From Vibrio sp. 10N.286.49.B1 (lineage in GTDB: Bacteria > Pseudomonadota > Gammaproteobacteria > Enterobacterales > Vibrionaceae), in NCBI RefSeq assembly GCF_002873335.1, contig NZ_MCUW01000027.1, positions 232,459 through 296,458 of the forward strand: a stretch of 64,000 nt of DNA. The letters run 5' to 3'. The notes beneath the pieces are model-generated. The model saw nothing but the letters and a program-made list of their open reading frames with translations, was not told where the DNA came from and ran no database searches. Below are positions 17,601-26,949 of this stretch, piece after piece (the stretch's first letter is position 1; every line of letters begins with the position of its first letter). Both the position numbers and the translations under genes were made by a program.

Positions 17601-18083
17601 GAATAGTTCCCCGATGTTTTTTTAATCTAAATGTTATTAATAGTTTTACTTATAATTATGAACAATACGATACCGTCTTAACTATATTTTGACAAGGCGA
17701 GGCAGAATATGAACGAGGTATAACGCAGAAAGTATGTGCAATTTATAAAATAGAGTTAGATTTATTACTCTATATGCGACTTCATCACGTTTCGGGCAGA
17801 TATTTTCATTTTAGATAGTATGGCGTTTTGTTTTATTTTTGAGATCCGTGCCACACTTTATGGCTTAGTGCATAGCTGCTCATATGGTTGAGATTCTGGA
17901 TGTTTTAAAATGTAACCGCATGTTTTTCAGTGTTAAATTATGTGGTATGGTTATTTGTAAGTGAAAATTGACGCGTTTATGACATAAGGCTATCGATTTT
18001 TTAGATGGCTTCTATTTTTATACATGTCAGTTACGGATTTAGAATAGTTGGGCATTGGGGAATTATTTATAAAAGGGAAAGAT
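17601..18083. promoter_or_regulatory. 480-base AT-rich gap between the LysR gene and flp
   Basis: No convincing gene lies here. The region must carry promoters for both divergent units: the LysR gene and the tad locus. I looked for a sigma-54 site and found none that fits. The length and AT-richness suggest complex control of the pilus operon. Confidence 0.4.
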
Positions 18084-18293
18084 ATGTTTACTCAACTATA
18101 TGTAAAAGCATCAACTTTGATGACTGAGTTTAAAAATGACGAGCGCGGTGTTACAGCTATTGAATATGGTTTGATTGCTGTTGCCACAGCAACGGCTTTA
18201 ATCGCAGGTTTTAGTGGTGCTGGTGGTATAGGAGAATCGTTAGAATCAGTTTTTAACGCGATCAAAACTGCATTAGCAGCAGCAATAGTTTAG
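18084..18293 (+). CDS. flp: Flp-type major pilin
   Basis: The 69-residue prepilin starts at ATG 18084 behind GGGAA; a longer TTG start at 18048 is unlikely. The leader is cut after Gly in ERGVTAIEYGLIAVA. The mature protein begins VTAIEY, with the Glu at position 5 and Tyr at 6 that define Flp pilins. A hydrophobic assembly helix follows, and the protein ends in small residues. It is the fibre subunit of the tad pilus, used for adhesion and biofilm formation in this family. It is the first gene of the locus and is followed by a strong hairpin. Confidence 0.93.
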   Translation: MFTQLYVKASTLMTEFKNDERGVTAIEYGLIAVATATALIAGFSGAGGIGESLESVFNAIKTALAAAIV

Positions 18294-18307
18294 GATTTAA
18301 ATGATAT

Positions 18308-18336
18308 ATTCGAGTGCCAGTTTAGTGCACTCGAAT
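18308..18336 (+). promoter_or_regulatory. 10-bp perfect hairpin between flp and cpaA, covering the cpaA start
   Basis: ATTCGAGTGC (18308-18317) and GCACTCGAAT (18327-18336) flank a 9-base loop. The 3' arm includes the first two bases of the cpaA start codon (18335-18337). No T tract follows. It may stabilise the short pilin mRNA and reduce cpaA translation, so that pilin is made in excess. Confidence 0.6.
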
Positions 18337-18787
18337 GTTGACTACATTGATGTTAGCTTACTTTTTGATGTTATTTATGCTTTGCATGCTCATATCTATT
18401 TCAGATATTAAAAATAGAATCATTTCTAATAGTATGCTGATGTGGTTATTGGCTCTACAGATGGTTTACTTAGGATGGAGCGCTAGCAATATCGTAGCAA
18501 TGTTAATCTTATTGGTTGGCGGGATAATAGTGTTCTCTCTTGGTTGGGTAGGTGCAGGAGATGTGAAATATGCGTCAATATTAGGTTTAGCTGTGCCAGT
18601 ACCCATGTTAGAAACGGCTTTGATGTTAACGGCTTTTATGGGGGGCATGTTGGTAATATATTATTACATTAAGCACAAATTTACAGCAGGAAGTAACATC
18701 AAGAGTGTCACACTGCCCTACGGGGTCGCTATCAGTGTAGGTTTTTATTTGGTTATTTTTAGCGATCAATTTACAAAGTACCCATAA
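18335..18787 (+). CDS. cpaA: Flp prepilin peptidase (CpaA/TadV, family A24)
   Basis: The 150-residue membrane protein has about four to five membrane segments. The two catalytic aspartates of type IV prepilin peptidases are visible: ISDIKNRIISN near residue 24 and the GAGDVKY motif near residue 76. It cleaves the leader of the Flp pilin and probably of TadE and TadF. It lacks the N-terminal methylase domain, as TadV proteins do. No clear ribosome binding site precedes ATG 18335; ATG 18350 is an alternative. Confidence 0.88.
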   Translation: MLTTLMLAYFLMLFMLCMLISISDIKNRIISNSMLMWLLALQMVYLGWSASNIVAMLILLVGGIIVFSLGWVGAGDVKYASILGLAVPVPMLETALMLTAFMGGMLVIYYYIKHKFTAGSNIKSVTLPYGVAISVGFYLVIFSDQFTKYP

Positions 18788-18805
18788 ATACAGCGATTTT
18801 AATTC

Positions 18806-19633
18806 ATGCGCTCTAGAATTGTTTTACTCATTGCTTTAATGGCACTGGTTGTCGGGGTCGTTGGTCTCGTTGATTTAATAAAGAAGGCCCCTGAACAGGT
18901 AAAATTAAGTGAACCTGTCGAAGAGGTTATCGAAGAGCGTCATGTTACGGTATGGAAAGCTGTTGATCCCATTGTAAAGGGCCAACCGATAGCCATTGAG
19001 TTAGTGAAAAAAACTCAACTCCCTCTTAGTGAAGCGCTTAAGTTTGGTATTAAAAATGATACTAAAGTTGACTTTAATCCAAGTACGCTCACTAACATTG
19101 ATATTCATCAAGGTGCGATTATCCTGCCTGAATATCAAACCACTCGAACTCAGTCAGGCTATATCGACCTTTTAATTACAGATGGTATGACGTTGTACCC
19201 GCTGCAAGTTAGCGACACAAACCTCATTAATGATTACATTCGACCCGGTGGGTATATCGATGTATTGACGGTGAGCTCACCTAACATCAATCTTGCGGCT
19301 AATGCCGATAAGCCAAAGCGCTTTAAAGGGGTAAAAGCCTCAATGTTTCTTAAACACGTTAAAGTGTTGAGTGTTGGTGATAATGGTAACGACGATGATG
19401 TGATATCTGCACGTGCATCCGTTAAAGAAAAAGGTATGACTTCTGTAGTAATAGAAGTGCATCCTGATGACCTAGCCAGACTTGCGCTCGCACAACGAAC
19501 GATGCATATCGAGATTTACCGTAGCCAAACTTATCAAAAACCTACTTATGCAGAAGTTCGGAGCATCATGGACAATTATGTTGGTGTGGAAGAGTTTCGT
19601 GGCAACACTGCAAACCCTAGAGAGGCGATGTAA
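18806..19633 (+). CDS. rcpC: Flp pilus assembly protein RcpC/CpaB
   Basis: The 275-residue protein has one N-terminal membrane helix (residues 4-26) and then an SAF-type domain (about 45-110: WKAVDPIVKGQPIAIELVKK). An RcpC domain with VSDTNLINDYIRPGGYIDVLTV follows. CpaB proteins sit in the periplasm with the secretin and may bind peptidoglycan. The stop codon overlaps the start of the secretin gene (TAATG). Confidence 0.88.
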   Translation: MRSRIVLLIALMALVVGVVGLVDLIKKAPEQVKLSEPVEEVIEERHVTVWKAVDPIVKGQPIAIELVKKTQLPLSEALKFGIKNDTKVDFNPSTLTNIDIHQGAIILPEYQTTRTQSGYIDLLITDGMTLYPLQVSDTNLINDYIRPGGYIDVLTVSSPNINLAANADKPKRFKGVKASMFLKHVKVLSVGDNGNDDDVISARASVKEKGMTSVVIEVHPDDLARLALAQRTMHIEIYRSQTYQKPTYAEVRSIMDNYVGVEEFRGNTANPREAM

Positions 19634-21003
19634 TGGGTCGTTTAGCAACAAATACTCCTCGTCTTTTCCTGAACGTATTGTTTGGGCTTTATGCGTTGTT
19701 TGTATGTCAACTTGCGCTGGCTGCCGATCGTTATATAACGATTAACGATGGCAGGCATATCCAATTACCGGTTCCTATCGGTAAGGTGTTTATTAGCAAT
19801 CCGGATATAGCCGATTACAAAATAATCAATGAGACGACATTGGTGGTGTTTGCTAATGGCATGGGGCAATCTCGTCTGATCGTCTACGGCATGCAAGAAG
19901 ATGTGTTGTTGTCTGATAGGATTATCGTCGATTTAGACCTGTCTCAATTACGAAGACAAGTAAAATTTCATTTCCCTGACTCTGAGATCAAACTTGAATC
20001 CATTGGCGAACAAGTTGCAGTCAGTGGCGTTGTTAATACTGAGCAAGAGCGTGATGAGGTTTATCGTTTAGTGGCGACGATGCTTGGACGTGAAAAAACT
20101 GAAAAGTGGGACAAATCGGAGAAATTAAAATTTACCTCAGAAAGTATTGAGATCGAAGAACCTGAAAGTATGGTTTTTGCCAGAAACATGACGTGGGAAG
20201 GGATTGTTGAACGGCTAGAAGTGGCAACGGTCCAGCAAGTGAACGTCAAAATTTCTGTCGCACAAGTCACCGAATCATTTGGTGAGACGATTGGCGTCGA
20301 CTGGGGATCGCTTGGCGCCGATGTTGGTGAGTTTGTCTTCAATCAATTTGAGGCGGCCAACCTAGCAACCGTGATCAATGCGTTAGGGAATGAAGATATC
20401 GCTCAAGTGCTGGCTGAACCTAACCTCACGGTATTGTCTGGTGAATCGGCAAGCTTTTTGGTAGGAGGGGAGGTTCCCGTCGTTGTCACTAATACTGGCA
20501 GCACGAATATCACTTTTAAAGAATATGGTATCCGACTTGACCTTACCGCTAAGGTGTTGAGCGAAGATAAGATTCGAATGCAGCTTTTTCCAGAAGTCAG
20601 CGAGGTTGAAAAGTACGTGCAAGCTGCGGGTATTGAAGTGCCTCAACTGACGTCTCGCCGCGCCATGACCACAATCGAACTGGCCGATGGCGACAGCTTT
20701 GTGCTGGGTGGTTTAATGAGCAGTGCTGACTTTGAAGAGATGCAAAAAATTCCCTTGGTTGGCGATATTCCCGTTATTGGTGCGGCATTTAGAAAATCGG
20801 TGACGGAAAGAAAACGAACCGAGCTCATCATTGTTGCAACGGTGAACCTAGTACAGCCGATAAAACCGACCGACATTCAACTCCCTACAATGAGAAAAAC
20901 CTCAACGCTCTTACGTTGGCTCAATATTGAATCAGACCACGATTATGCAACGCCTTCTGATGCAACGATTCGCTTGCTTTCCCAAGGAGGGTTTATCCAA
21001 TGA
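19633..21003 (+). CDS. rcpA: Tad pilus secretin RcpA/CpaC
   Basis: The 456-residue protein has a signal peptide (about 1-32) and a pilus-secretin N-terminal domain starting YITINDGRHIQLPVPIGKVF. A BON-like region comes next (about 115-150), followed by the secretin channel domain (about 250-420) with VGGEVPVVVTNTG and GDSFVLGGLMSS. It forms the outer membrane pore through which the Flp fibre passes. Start and stop overlap neighbours by 1 and 4 bases, so it is translationally coupled in the operon. Confidence 0.92.
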   Translation: MGRLATNTPRLFLNVLFGLYALFVCQLALAADRYITINDGRHIQLPVPIGKVFISNPDIADYKIINETTLVVFANGMGQSRLIVYGMQEDVLLSDRIIVDLDLSQLRRQVKFHFPDSEIKLESIGEQVAVSGVVNTEQERDEVYRLVATMLGREKTEKWDKSEKLKFTSESIEIEEPESMVFARNMTWEGIVERLEVATVQQVNVKISVAQVTESFGETIGVDWGSLGADVGEFVFNQFEAANLATVINALGNEDIAQVLAEPNLTVLSGESASFLVGGEVPVVVTNTGSTNITFKEYGIRLDLTAKVLSEDKIRMQLFPEVSEVEKYVQAAGIEVPQLTSRRAMTTIELADGDSFVLGGLMSSADFEEMQKIPLVGDIPVIGAAFRKSVTERKRTELIIVATVNLVQPIKPTDIQLPTMRKTSTLLRWLNIESDHDYATPSDATIRLLSQGGFIQ

Positions 21004-21479
21004 CATTCAGAATCTTGATCCTTAGCGCAATGTTAATTCTGTCAGGCTGTGCCTCAGAGCGTTACTTTGGTGGTAATGGCCTGGAAGCGTTAGTGTACCA
21101 GCAGCGTCACACCGTCGAGATGTCCATCCAGGACGAAAAACAAGCCCAGCAAAAATTGAACGCGTTGTTTAGTGCGGTTGAAGGTGAAGATACCGGCGCA
21201 TTGTATAGCATCGAATATCGAAATAATGCGGGAAAAGTGTTGATAGACCGCATCATTGATGACTATCCCGCACTAAAAGTAAAAAAACACAAGGTGACGT
21301 TAGCCAAAAACACCCAATTACTCAGTGATTTGAAATTGCAGATCACCTTTTATGCACTTCAAACGGAAGAGTGCCATGCCGCACAAATAGGGTTTGAACA
21401 CTCTCAGACCAATTGTTTTTCTGAATCGGCAAGGCTGAAGCAAGTGGCTAATAAATCACGCTTATTGGGAGGTAATTAA
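21000..21479 (+). CDS. Lipoprotein in the tad locus, CpaD/RcpB position
   Basis: The 159-residue protein has a lipoprotein signal ending LILSGC (Cys17). The rest is a soluble periplasmic domain with two cysteines near the C terminus (ECHAAQ and TNCFSES) that could pair. The place between the secretin and tadZ is where RcpB or CpaD is found in other tad loci. Sequence similarity to those is not obvious to me. It may be the pilotin or a stabilising partner of the secretin. Confidence 0.7.
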   Translation: MTFRILILSAMLILSGCASERYFGGNGLEALVYQQRHTVEMSIQDEKQAQQKLNALFSAVEGEDTGALYSIEYRNNAGKVLIDRIIDDYPALKVKKHKVTLAKNTQLLSDLKLQITFYALQTEECHAAQIGFEHSQTNCFSESARLKQVANKSRLLGGN

Positions 21480-22720
21480 TGTTTGATCTTTCAAAAGCCC
21501 TGAGTACCAAGAGCAAAGCCGCCCCTAAAGTGGCTAAAGGGGTGTCGGGTTGTACGTTAATCTATCAATCACAAGAATGTCTTGACCTCGTTAGCGAGGT
21601 ATTTCGCTTTGAAGGTTGGAACGATCCGACTTGTATGAAAGCATCTCAAGGCGTCGGTAAGTTTTCTGAACAACAAAACAGCCATATTGTGTTACTGGAA
21701 CTCAATGAGTCGTCGAATGTGGTTGAAGATGCCAAGGCGTTTGCCAGCAAACTGCCGACTCACAAGGGTGTGGTTGTTATTGGTAAGGAAGACGCGATCT
21801 CGACGCTACGTTCGTTGAAAGAAATGGGCTTTTACTACGTGTTTTGGCCGGTGAATAAACAAGAGTTTGCGGACTTCTTAACCCATGTAAACAAGAACCT
21901 GAAAACCTTCTCTGGCGTGAGTCAGCAGCGTAAGGCAAAACGCGTGGCGATCGTCGGTGCGAAGGGCGGTACGGGTACTTCTTTTATTGCTACCGAGTTG
22001 AGTTCCTTGTTATCGACTCAAGGTACCGACACGATTTTAGTGGATCACCAATATACCGACAGCAATATCGACGTATTGATGGGGCTTAAAGACTTTAAGC
22101 CTAAGGCGATCGATGAATTTACCGCGCCATTGCATGAAATGGATGAAGAAGGGGCATTGAGCTACCTCCATTCTGCTCGCAAAAATCTTCGTTTGTTATC
22201 GATTGATGGCAACATGACTCAGAACGATATTCTTAATTACAACCAAACGCTGTGCGAGCTTCTTGCGCGAAACACCAATTTTATTGTTGAAGACTTTTCT
22301 GGCAGCGTTGACTTTAAAGTCGAGGCGCAATTGCTGGTGGACAACTTCGATGTGGTGGTGATTGTGTTCGACGCCTCGGTTTCAGCGGTACGTAACGCCA
22401 AACGCTTATATGAGCGAATCGAAAACCTTCAGTTGGCGTTGTCAAAACGCACGCGTGTTATTACGGTAGCGAACTATCACCGCCCAGATGGCGCGTTCGT
22501 GTTGCAATCGGCTGACCTCAAAAAATACGTTGGGGCAGATATCAATCTTGAGATTGGCTACTGCAAAAATCTCTCACACATCATCATCGATGGTAAAAGA
22601 GCTCATAAGCATGATCGGAACATCAGCCGTGCGATGGATTCTCTCATGAAACTGATTAATGGCCAGCCTGTTGAGACCAAAGGGTTAACACAGTGGTTTA
22701 AGCGAGCGAGTAAGAAATGA
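21479..22720 (+). CDS. tadZ: TadZ/CpaE localisation ATPase
   Basis: The 413-residue protein has a degenerate receiver-like domain (about 22-140) and a ParA/MinD-like domain from residue 154. The phosphate loop reads GAKGGTGTS (160-168). It keeps the signature lysine of the deviant Walker A but has Thr where the second Lys would be, as seen in other TadZ proteins. TadZ places the pilus apparatus at the cell pole. The gene overlaps both neighbours by 1-4 bases. Confidence 0.9.
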   Translation: MFDLSKALSTKSKAAPKVAKGVSGCTLIYQSQECLDLVSEVFRFEGWNDPTCMKASQGVGKFSEQQNSHIVLLELNESSNVVEDAKAFASKLPTHKGVVVIGKEDAISTLRSLKEMGFYYVFWPVNKQEFADFLTHVNKNLKTFSGVSQQRKAKRVAIVGAKGGTGTSFIATELSSLLSTQGTDTILVDHQYTDSNIDVLMGLKDFKPKAIDEFTAPLHEMDEEGALSYLHSARKNLRLLSIDGNMTQNDILNYNQTLCELLARNTNFIVEDFSGSVDFKVEAQLLVDNFDVVVIVFDASVSAVRNAKRLYERIENLQLALSKRTRVITVANYHRPDGAFVLQSADLKKYVGADINLEIGYCKNLSHIIIDGKRAHKHDRNISRAMDSLMKLINGQPVETKGLTQWFKRASKK

Positions 22721-23988
22721 GTTCGAACAAAGAGCTGTATCTAGCGTTCCGTAGCCAGATATTTGAAGCGCTGGATGCCGAGGCGGTTCAAAAAATGAGC
22801 CGCAGAGATATTGAATCGCAGATTCAAAGTGCGGTTGACCTGCTGGCATCCAACTATCAACGACCGATCACATCGGTGATGAAATCGGGTCTAGTAAAAA
22901 GCTTAATCGATGAGCTATTTGGCTTGGGCCCGTTACAACCGTTGATTGAAGACCAATCGATTACCGATATCATGGTTAACGGTCCTAACCATATCTTCTT
23001 TGAGCGTCACGGTAAGGTGCATCAATCTGAGGTGACGTTTGTCAACGAGGAGTTACTACTTTCGATTGCCAAACGCATTGCATCACGTGTTGGTCGACGC
23101 GTTGATGAATTGTCACCCACGGTAGATGCGCGGCTTGAAGATGGCAGTCGTGTTAATATTGTTATCCCGCCGATTGCCCTTGATGGCACCTCGATCTCCA
23201 TTCGTAAGTTTCGCGAGCAAAATATTGGCTTTGAAGACTTAATTGGGTTTGGGTCGATGTCTATGGATATGGCGCGTGTGCTCATGATTGCGTCGCGCTG
23301 CCGTATGAATATTCTGATCTCTGGTGGTACAGGCTCTGGTAAAACGACCTTATTGAACGCCTTGTCGAATTATATTGCCGATGATGAACGAGTCATTACC
23401 ATTGAAGATGCCGCCGAACTGCGCTTACAACAACCTAACTTGGTGAGGCTAGAGACGCGCACTTCCAGTATTGAGCAAACGGGTGCAGTGTCACAGCGTG
23501 ATTTGGTGATCAATGCGCTGCGTATGCGCCCCGATCGCATTATTTTAGGGGAGTGTCGTGGCTCAGAGGCATTCGAGATGCTTCAAGCGATGAACACCGG
23601 CCATGATGGCTCTATGTCAACATTGCACGCCAATACACCGAGAGATGCGATTGCTCGTGTCGAGTCCATGGTGATGATGGCCAATCTCAACCAGCCACTG
23701 GATGCTATTCGCCGCACGATTGTCAGCGCGGTTCAGCTGATCGTGCAAGTGAATAGAATGCGAGACGGCACAAGGAAGATCACAAGTATTGCGGAGATAG
23801 TGGGGCTGGAAGGCGAAAGTGTTGTGATGGAAGAAATCTATCGCTTCCAATCTGACGACACCACTTTCAGTGAAACCGTGCAAGGTGAGTATGTGACGAA
23901 CGGTATCATGCAGCGTTCAGAGCTCGTAAAAAAAGCGCAGTTCTTTGGTTTGTACGATGATCTGATGGCGTCATTTAGAGGGGCGTAG
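22717..23988 (+). CDS. tadA: Tad pilus secretion ATPase TadA/CpaF
   Basis: The 423-residue cytoplasmic ATPase belongs to the type II/IV secretion family. Walker A is GGTGSGKT (203-210), the Asp box is around DAAELRLQQ, Walker B lies in RIILGECRG (274-282), and the His box is in MSTLHANTPRD. It drives pilus assembly and, in some tad systems, retraction. It overlaps tadZ by four bases. Confidence 0.95.
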   Translation: MSSNKELYLAFRSQIFEALDAEAVQKMSRRDIESQIQSAVDLLASNYQRPITSVMKSGLVKSLIDELFGLGPLQPLIEDQSITDIMVNGPNHIFFERHGKVHQSEVTFVNEELLLSIAKRIASRVGRRVDELSPTVDARLEDGSRVNIVIPPIALDGTSISIRKFREQNIGFEDLIGFGSMSMDMARVLMIASRCRMNILISGGTGSGKTTLLNALSNYIADDERVITIEDAAELRLQQPNLVRLETRTSSIEQTGAVSQRDLVINALRMRPDRIILGECRGSEAFEMLQAMNTGHDGSMSTLHANTPRDAIARVESMVMMANLNQPLDAIRRTIVSAVQLIVQVNRMRDGTRKITSIAEIVGLEGESVVMEEIYRFQSDDTTFSETVQGEYVTNGIMQRSELVKKAQFFGLYDDLMASFRGA

Positions 23989-23989
23989 C

Positions 23990-24892
23990 ATGTTGTGGAT
24001 CTCGCTGATACTTTTTGCTGTTGCCTTATTACTCATGAGTGATTCAAAGTCGAAAAAAGTTGACCATTTTTTTGCTGTTGAGAGTGTTGAGGTCGAAAAC
24101 CTGAAAGCTGTAAATGTGGGGGCGCTGGCAGGCAAGCGAAATTGGCAGAAGTTTAAAGATTCCATCTCTCCTACGCTGCAAGTGTTAGGGCCGCGTTTTC
24201 CTCTCTATATTTTGCTGTATACCTTGGGTGTGGTTGTTGGATCTTGGTATGTCATCTTTGAACTACTGGCGATTCGCAATACTTGGGTTTCAGGCGTTAT
24301 CGTGTTGGTGTCCATGCTTGTCGGTTACCGATACCTGTCCAATAAAAAGCGCAAGGACTTTGAAAATACGTTCCCGGATGCATTGAATATCCTGATGAGC
24401 GCTGTGACGGCGGGAGACAGTTTAATGCAAGCTATCACGTATGTTGGCAGTTCGATGGACAACACCATAGGTCGTGAATTCAAGATGATGGGTGAGCGAT
24501 TAAAAATGGGTGAGCCGCCAGAGGTGGTATTGCAACGCTCTTGCAAAAACTACCCTTATCCAGAATTTTTGTTTTTTACGGTGACACTTAAGGCCAATAT
24601 CAGCCGTGGCGGTCAGTTAAAAGGCGTATTAGCTAGGCTTATTCGCGTTCTGGTCGATGCTAGAACACTCGATAAAAAGAAAATGGCCATGACGTCAGAA
24701 GCGAGAATTTCGGCCAAGATTGTCGCCGCAATTCCTCTAGCTTTTGCGTTTCTGCTTAATTACATTAACCCTGGCAGTGTGGATTTTATTCTTCATGATG
24801 AGAAGGGGCAATACATTCTGTATTACGTCATTGGAAGTGAACTTATAGGTTTATCCATTGTTTGGCTACTGGTGAAAGGGGTACGAACATGA
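23990..24892 (+). CDS. tadB: Tad pilus inner membrane platform protein TadB
   Basis: The 300-residue protein has membrane segments at the N terminus, near residues 65-105, and two at the C terminus, with a central GspF/T2SSF domain (FENTFPDALNILMSAVTAGDSLMQA). TadB and TadC form the inner membrane platform that TadA acts on. The stop overlaps the tadC start (ATGA). Confidence 0.92.
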   Translation: MLWISLILFAVALLLMSDSKSKKVDHFFAVESVEVENLKAVNVGALAGKRNWQKFKDSISPTLQVLGPRFPLYILLYTLGVVVGSWYVIFELLAIRNTWVSGVIVLVSMLVGYRYLSNKKRKDFENTFPDALNILMSAVTAGDSLMQAITYVGSSMDNTIGREFKMMGERLKMGEPPEVVLQRSCKNYPYPEFLFFTVTLKANISRGGQLKGVLARLIRVLVDARTLDKKKMAMTSEARISAKIVAAIPLAFAFLLNYINPGSVDFILHDEKGQYILYYVIGSELIGLSIVWLLVKGVRT

Positions 24893-25737
24893 CCCTCGTT
24901 ATTGCTTTTCTCGTGGTATTAGCAGCACTGTTGTACTTTGTTTTGAATTCATTGCGCTATGAACAGCGTCGGAAACGTATCGCCGGTTTTATTGAAGAGG
25001 AATCCAATCGAGGTCCAACAACAATCAATCGGTTGTTAGTCAGGTTTGGTAAAGGCAGCCAAAAAGAACTGGAGCAAAAATTAGTCAATGCCGGTTATTA
25101 CAATAAAGAGTGGGCAAAGTATTATTTCCCAGCAAAGGTCGTATTTTTACTGTTGGTTTTAGTTGGCGTCTTTTTCTCGGAGCTTTCTGACACGAATAAG
25201 ATGTTGGTAGGGTTATTTACATTGATTGGCGTTATTGTCGTGCCTGATTTATTGCTTGAAGTACGCCGCAAAGCATTGGTTGGAAAAACCTCAAGCCAGC
25301 TACCCTATCTGTTAGATATGATGTCGGTATGTGTTCAAACCGGCATGACAATTGAGGCGACTTTGAGTTACTTATCTAAAGAGCTCGAGGCGTTTGATGG
25401 CGATCTTTGCTACCAGATAAAACGAACCTCAGACTCTGCAAAGATCAAAGGGCTTGAAAAAGCACTCGATGACCTCAGTGAGCGAATTCCTACGCCTGCA
25501 GTGAGAAGTTTTGTCCTTACTCTTATTCAAAATTTACAATATGGCACCTCGGTCGCGCATGTACTGAGTGATTTAGCGGAGGATATGAGAAAGATACAAG
25601 TGTTGACGGTCGAAGAGAAAGTAGGCAGCTTGTCTGCAAAAATGAGTGTGCCACTTATTTTATTTATCATGTTTCCTATTGTCATTTTGATTCTTGCACC
25701 AGGCATCATGCAGATGTCTATCAATATAGGTGGTTAA
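24889..25737 (+). CDS. tadC: Tad pilus inner membrane platform protein TadC
   Basis: The 282-residue protein has the same T2SSF layout as TadB: N-terminal helix, two central helices (about 75-115), the QLPYLLDMMSVCVQTGMTIEA domain and a C-terminal helix pair. I chose ATG 24889, which overlaps the tadB stop by four bases. Confidence 0.92.
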   Translation: MTLVIAFLVVLAALLYFVLNSLRYEQRRKRIAGFIEEESNRGPTTINRLLVRFGKGSQKELEQKLVNAGYYNKEWAKYYFPAKVVFLLLVLVGVFFSELSDTNKMLVGLFTLIGVIVVPDLLLEVRRKALVGKTSSQLPYLLDMMSVCVQTGMTIEATLSYLSKELEAFDGDLCYQIKRTSDSAKIKGLEKALDDLSERIPTPAVRSFVLTLIQNLQYGTSVAHVLSDLAEDMRKIQVLTVEEKVGSLSAKMSVPLILFIMFPIVILILAPGIMQMSINIGG

Positions 25738-25741
25738 ACGT

Positions 25742-26464
25742 ATGCGATGGAATGCAATGGCGGTGATGCTGGTATTAAGTACGGCGTTAGTCGGGTGTGA
25801 AACTACCAGTCAGCAACAGTCTGAACAGAGTATGATTTCGGGTATGGAAAAAGTGAATAATTACGACGGCCTGATTGCGTTGTATAAATCCAAACTCACC
25901 AGTGGCCACCAAGATGATCAGGTAATGGAACAGTTGGCCTACGTCTATTTTGATAAAGGTGACGTGGAGTCTGCTCGTTTCTATTCCCAGTATCTTATTG
26001 ATCAAAAGTTAGTAAATAGTGGACTCTTGCAATTACAAGGGCAGATAGCCGCTGAAAACAATCAGTTTGACCGTGCGATCGCGTCTTACAACGATTCGAT
26101 CGCCCAAGGCAATACGTCAGGTAAGGTTAGGGTGCTTCTTGGCGTTGCATACAGTCAATCGGATCAATTTGAAGAAGCGAAACAACAGTTTAATCTCGCT
26201 CGATTGCGTGGCTACGATGATATTGCCATTAAAAACAATTTGGCCGTTGTTTATCTCGCACAGCAACGCTTTGACCTTGTTATTGAAACGCTCGCACCTG
26301 TAATCAAGGAACACCCAACCAATGCCACGGTTAAGGCTAACCTTGCCATTGCATTGCTTAAGTTAGGGCAAGTCGCAGATGCTAAAACGTTGCTGAAAAA
26401 TGATTACAACGCCAGTGAATTGATCGCCATTTCTCAACAGTTTGCTTATGTTGGCGCGGATTGA
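25742..26464 (+). CDS. tadD: TadD tetratricopeptide lipoprotein
   Basis: The 240-residue protein starts at ATG 25742 and has a lipoprotein signal ending ALVGC. At least four TPR-like helix pairs follow (MEQLAYVYFDKGDVESARFY and similar; about residues 55-230). TadD is a pilotin-like factor needed for secretin assembly in Aggregatibacter and Pseudomonas. Its last base is shared with the tadE start. Confidence 0.85.
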   Translation: MRWNAMAVMLVLSTALVGCETTSQQQSEQSMISGMEKVNNYDGLIALYKSKLTSGHQDDQVMEQLAYVYFDKGDVESARFYSQYLIDQKLVNSGLLQLQGQIAAENNQFDRAIASYNDSIAQGNTSGKVRVLLGVAYSQSDQFEEAKQQFNLARLRGYDDIAIKNNLAVVYLAQQRFDLVIETLAPVIKEHPTNATVKANLAIALLKLGQVADAKTLLKNDYNASELIAISQQFAYVGAD

Positions 26465-26949
26465 TGAGCACTCGTCGGCGTCAACTCGGTGTTACCAGCA
26501 TAGAATTTGCATTGGGCGGATTAGTCTTGATGTTCTCTACTCTTGCTATTTTTGAGTCGAGCTATCAGATCTATGTTGTCAATATGACGGAATATTCACT
26601 GCGTGAAACCATTAGAAATACCAAAATCTACCAAGGAAATAGTGCTCATATAGAATACGAAAAACATTTTAAAGACCTAATAGAGAATCAAGATAACCTT
26701 TGGCATTTTTTATTAGATGAAGATGATTTTTCAATGGAAGGTAAGTATTTTGAGACGTTTGATAAGTTTATTGCTAATGAAGGACATTCGGGAGAGAAAT
26801 TATCGTTTACTTACGATCTTGCTGAAATTACGGTGACATACCGTTACTCACCCATGATTGAAATATGGGGAAATGGAGAAACGCTAATCACTCGCACCAT
26901 GGTGCTGAACCTTGAGCATGAGGGGTGGGGGGATGATCTTGAAGACTAG
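26464..26949 (+). CDS. tadE: TadE-like minor pseudopilin
   Basis: The 161-residue protein starts with a short basic leader and GVTSIEFALGGLVLMFSTLAIF, a class of prepilin-like site with Glu at position 5 after the Gly. The remainder is a soluble domain. TadE-type pseudopilins are cut by TadV and probably prime the fibre. The gene overlaps tadF by 17 bases. Confidence 0.85.
   Translation: MSTRRRQLGVTSIEFALGGLVLMFSTLAIFESSYQIYVVNMTEYSLRETIRNTKIYQGNSAHIEYEKHFKDLIENQDNLWHFLLDEDDFSMEGKYFETFDKFIANEGHSGEKLSFTYDLAEITVTYRYSPMIEIWGNGETLITRTMVLNLEHEGWGDDLED

Noticed and set aside
17601..18083. Sigma-54 promoter for the tad locus
   Set aside because: Several GG and GC pairs were tried but none has both the TGGCAC and TTGC elements at the right spacing.
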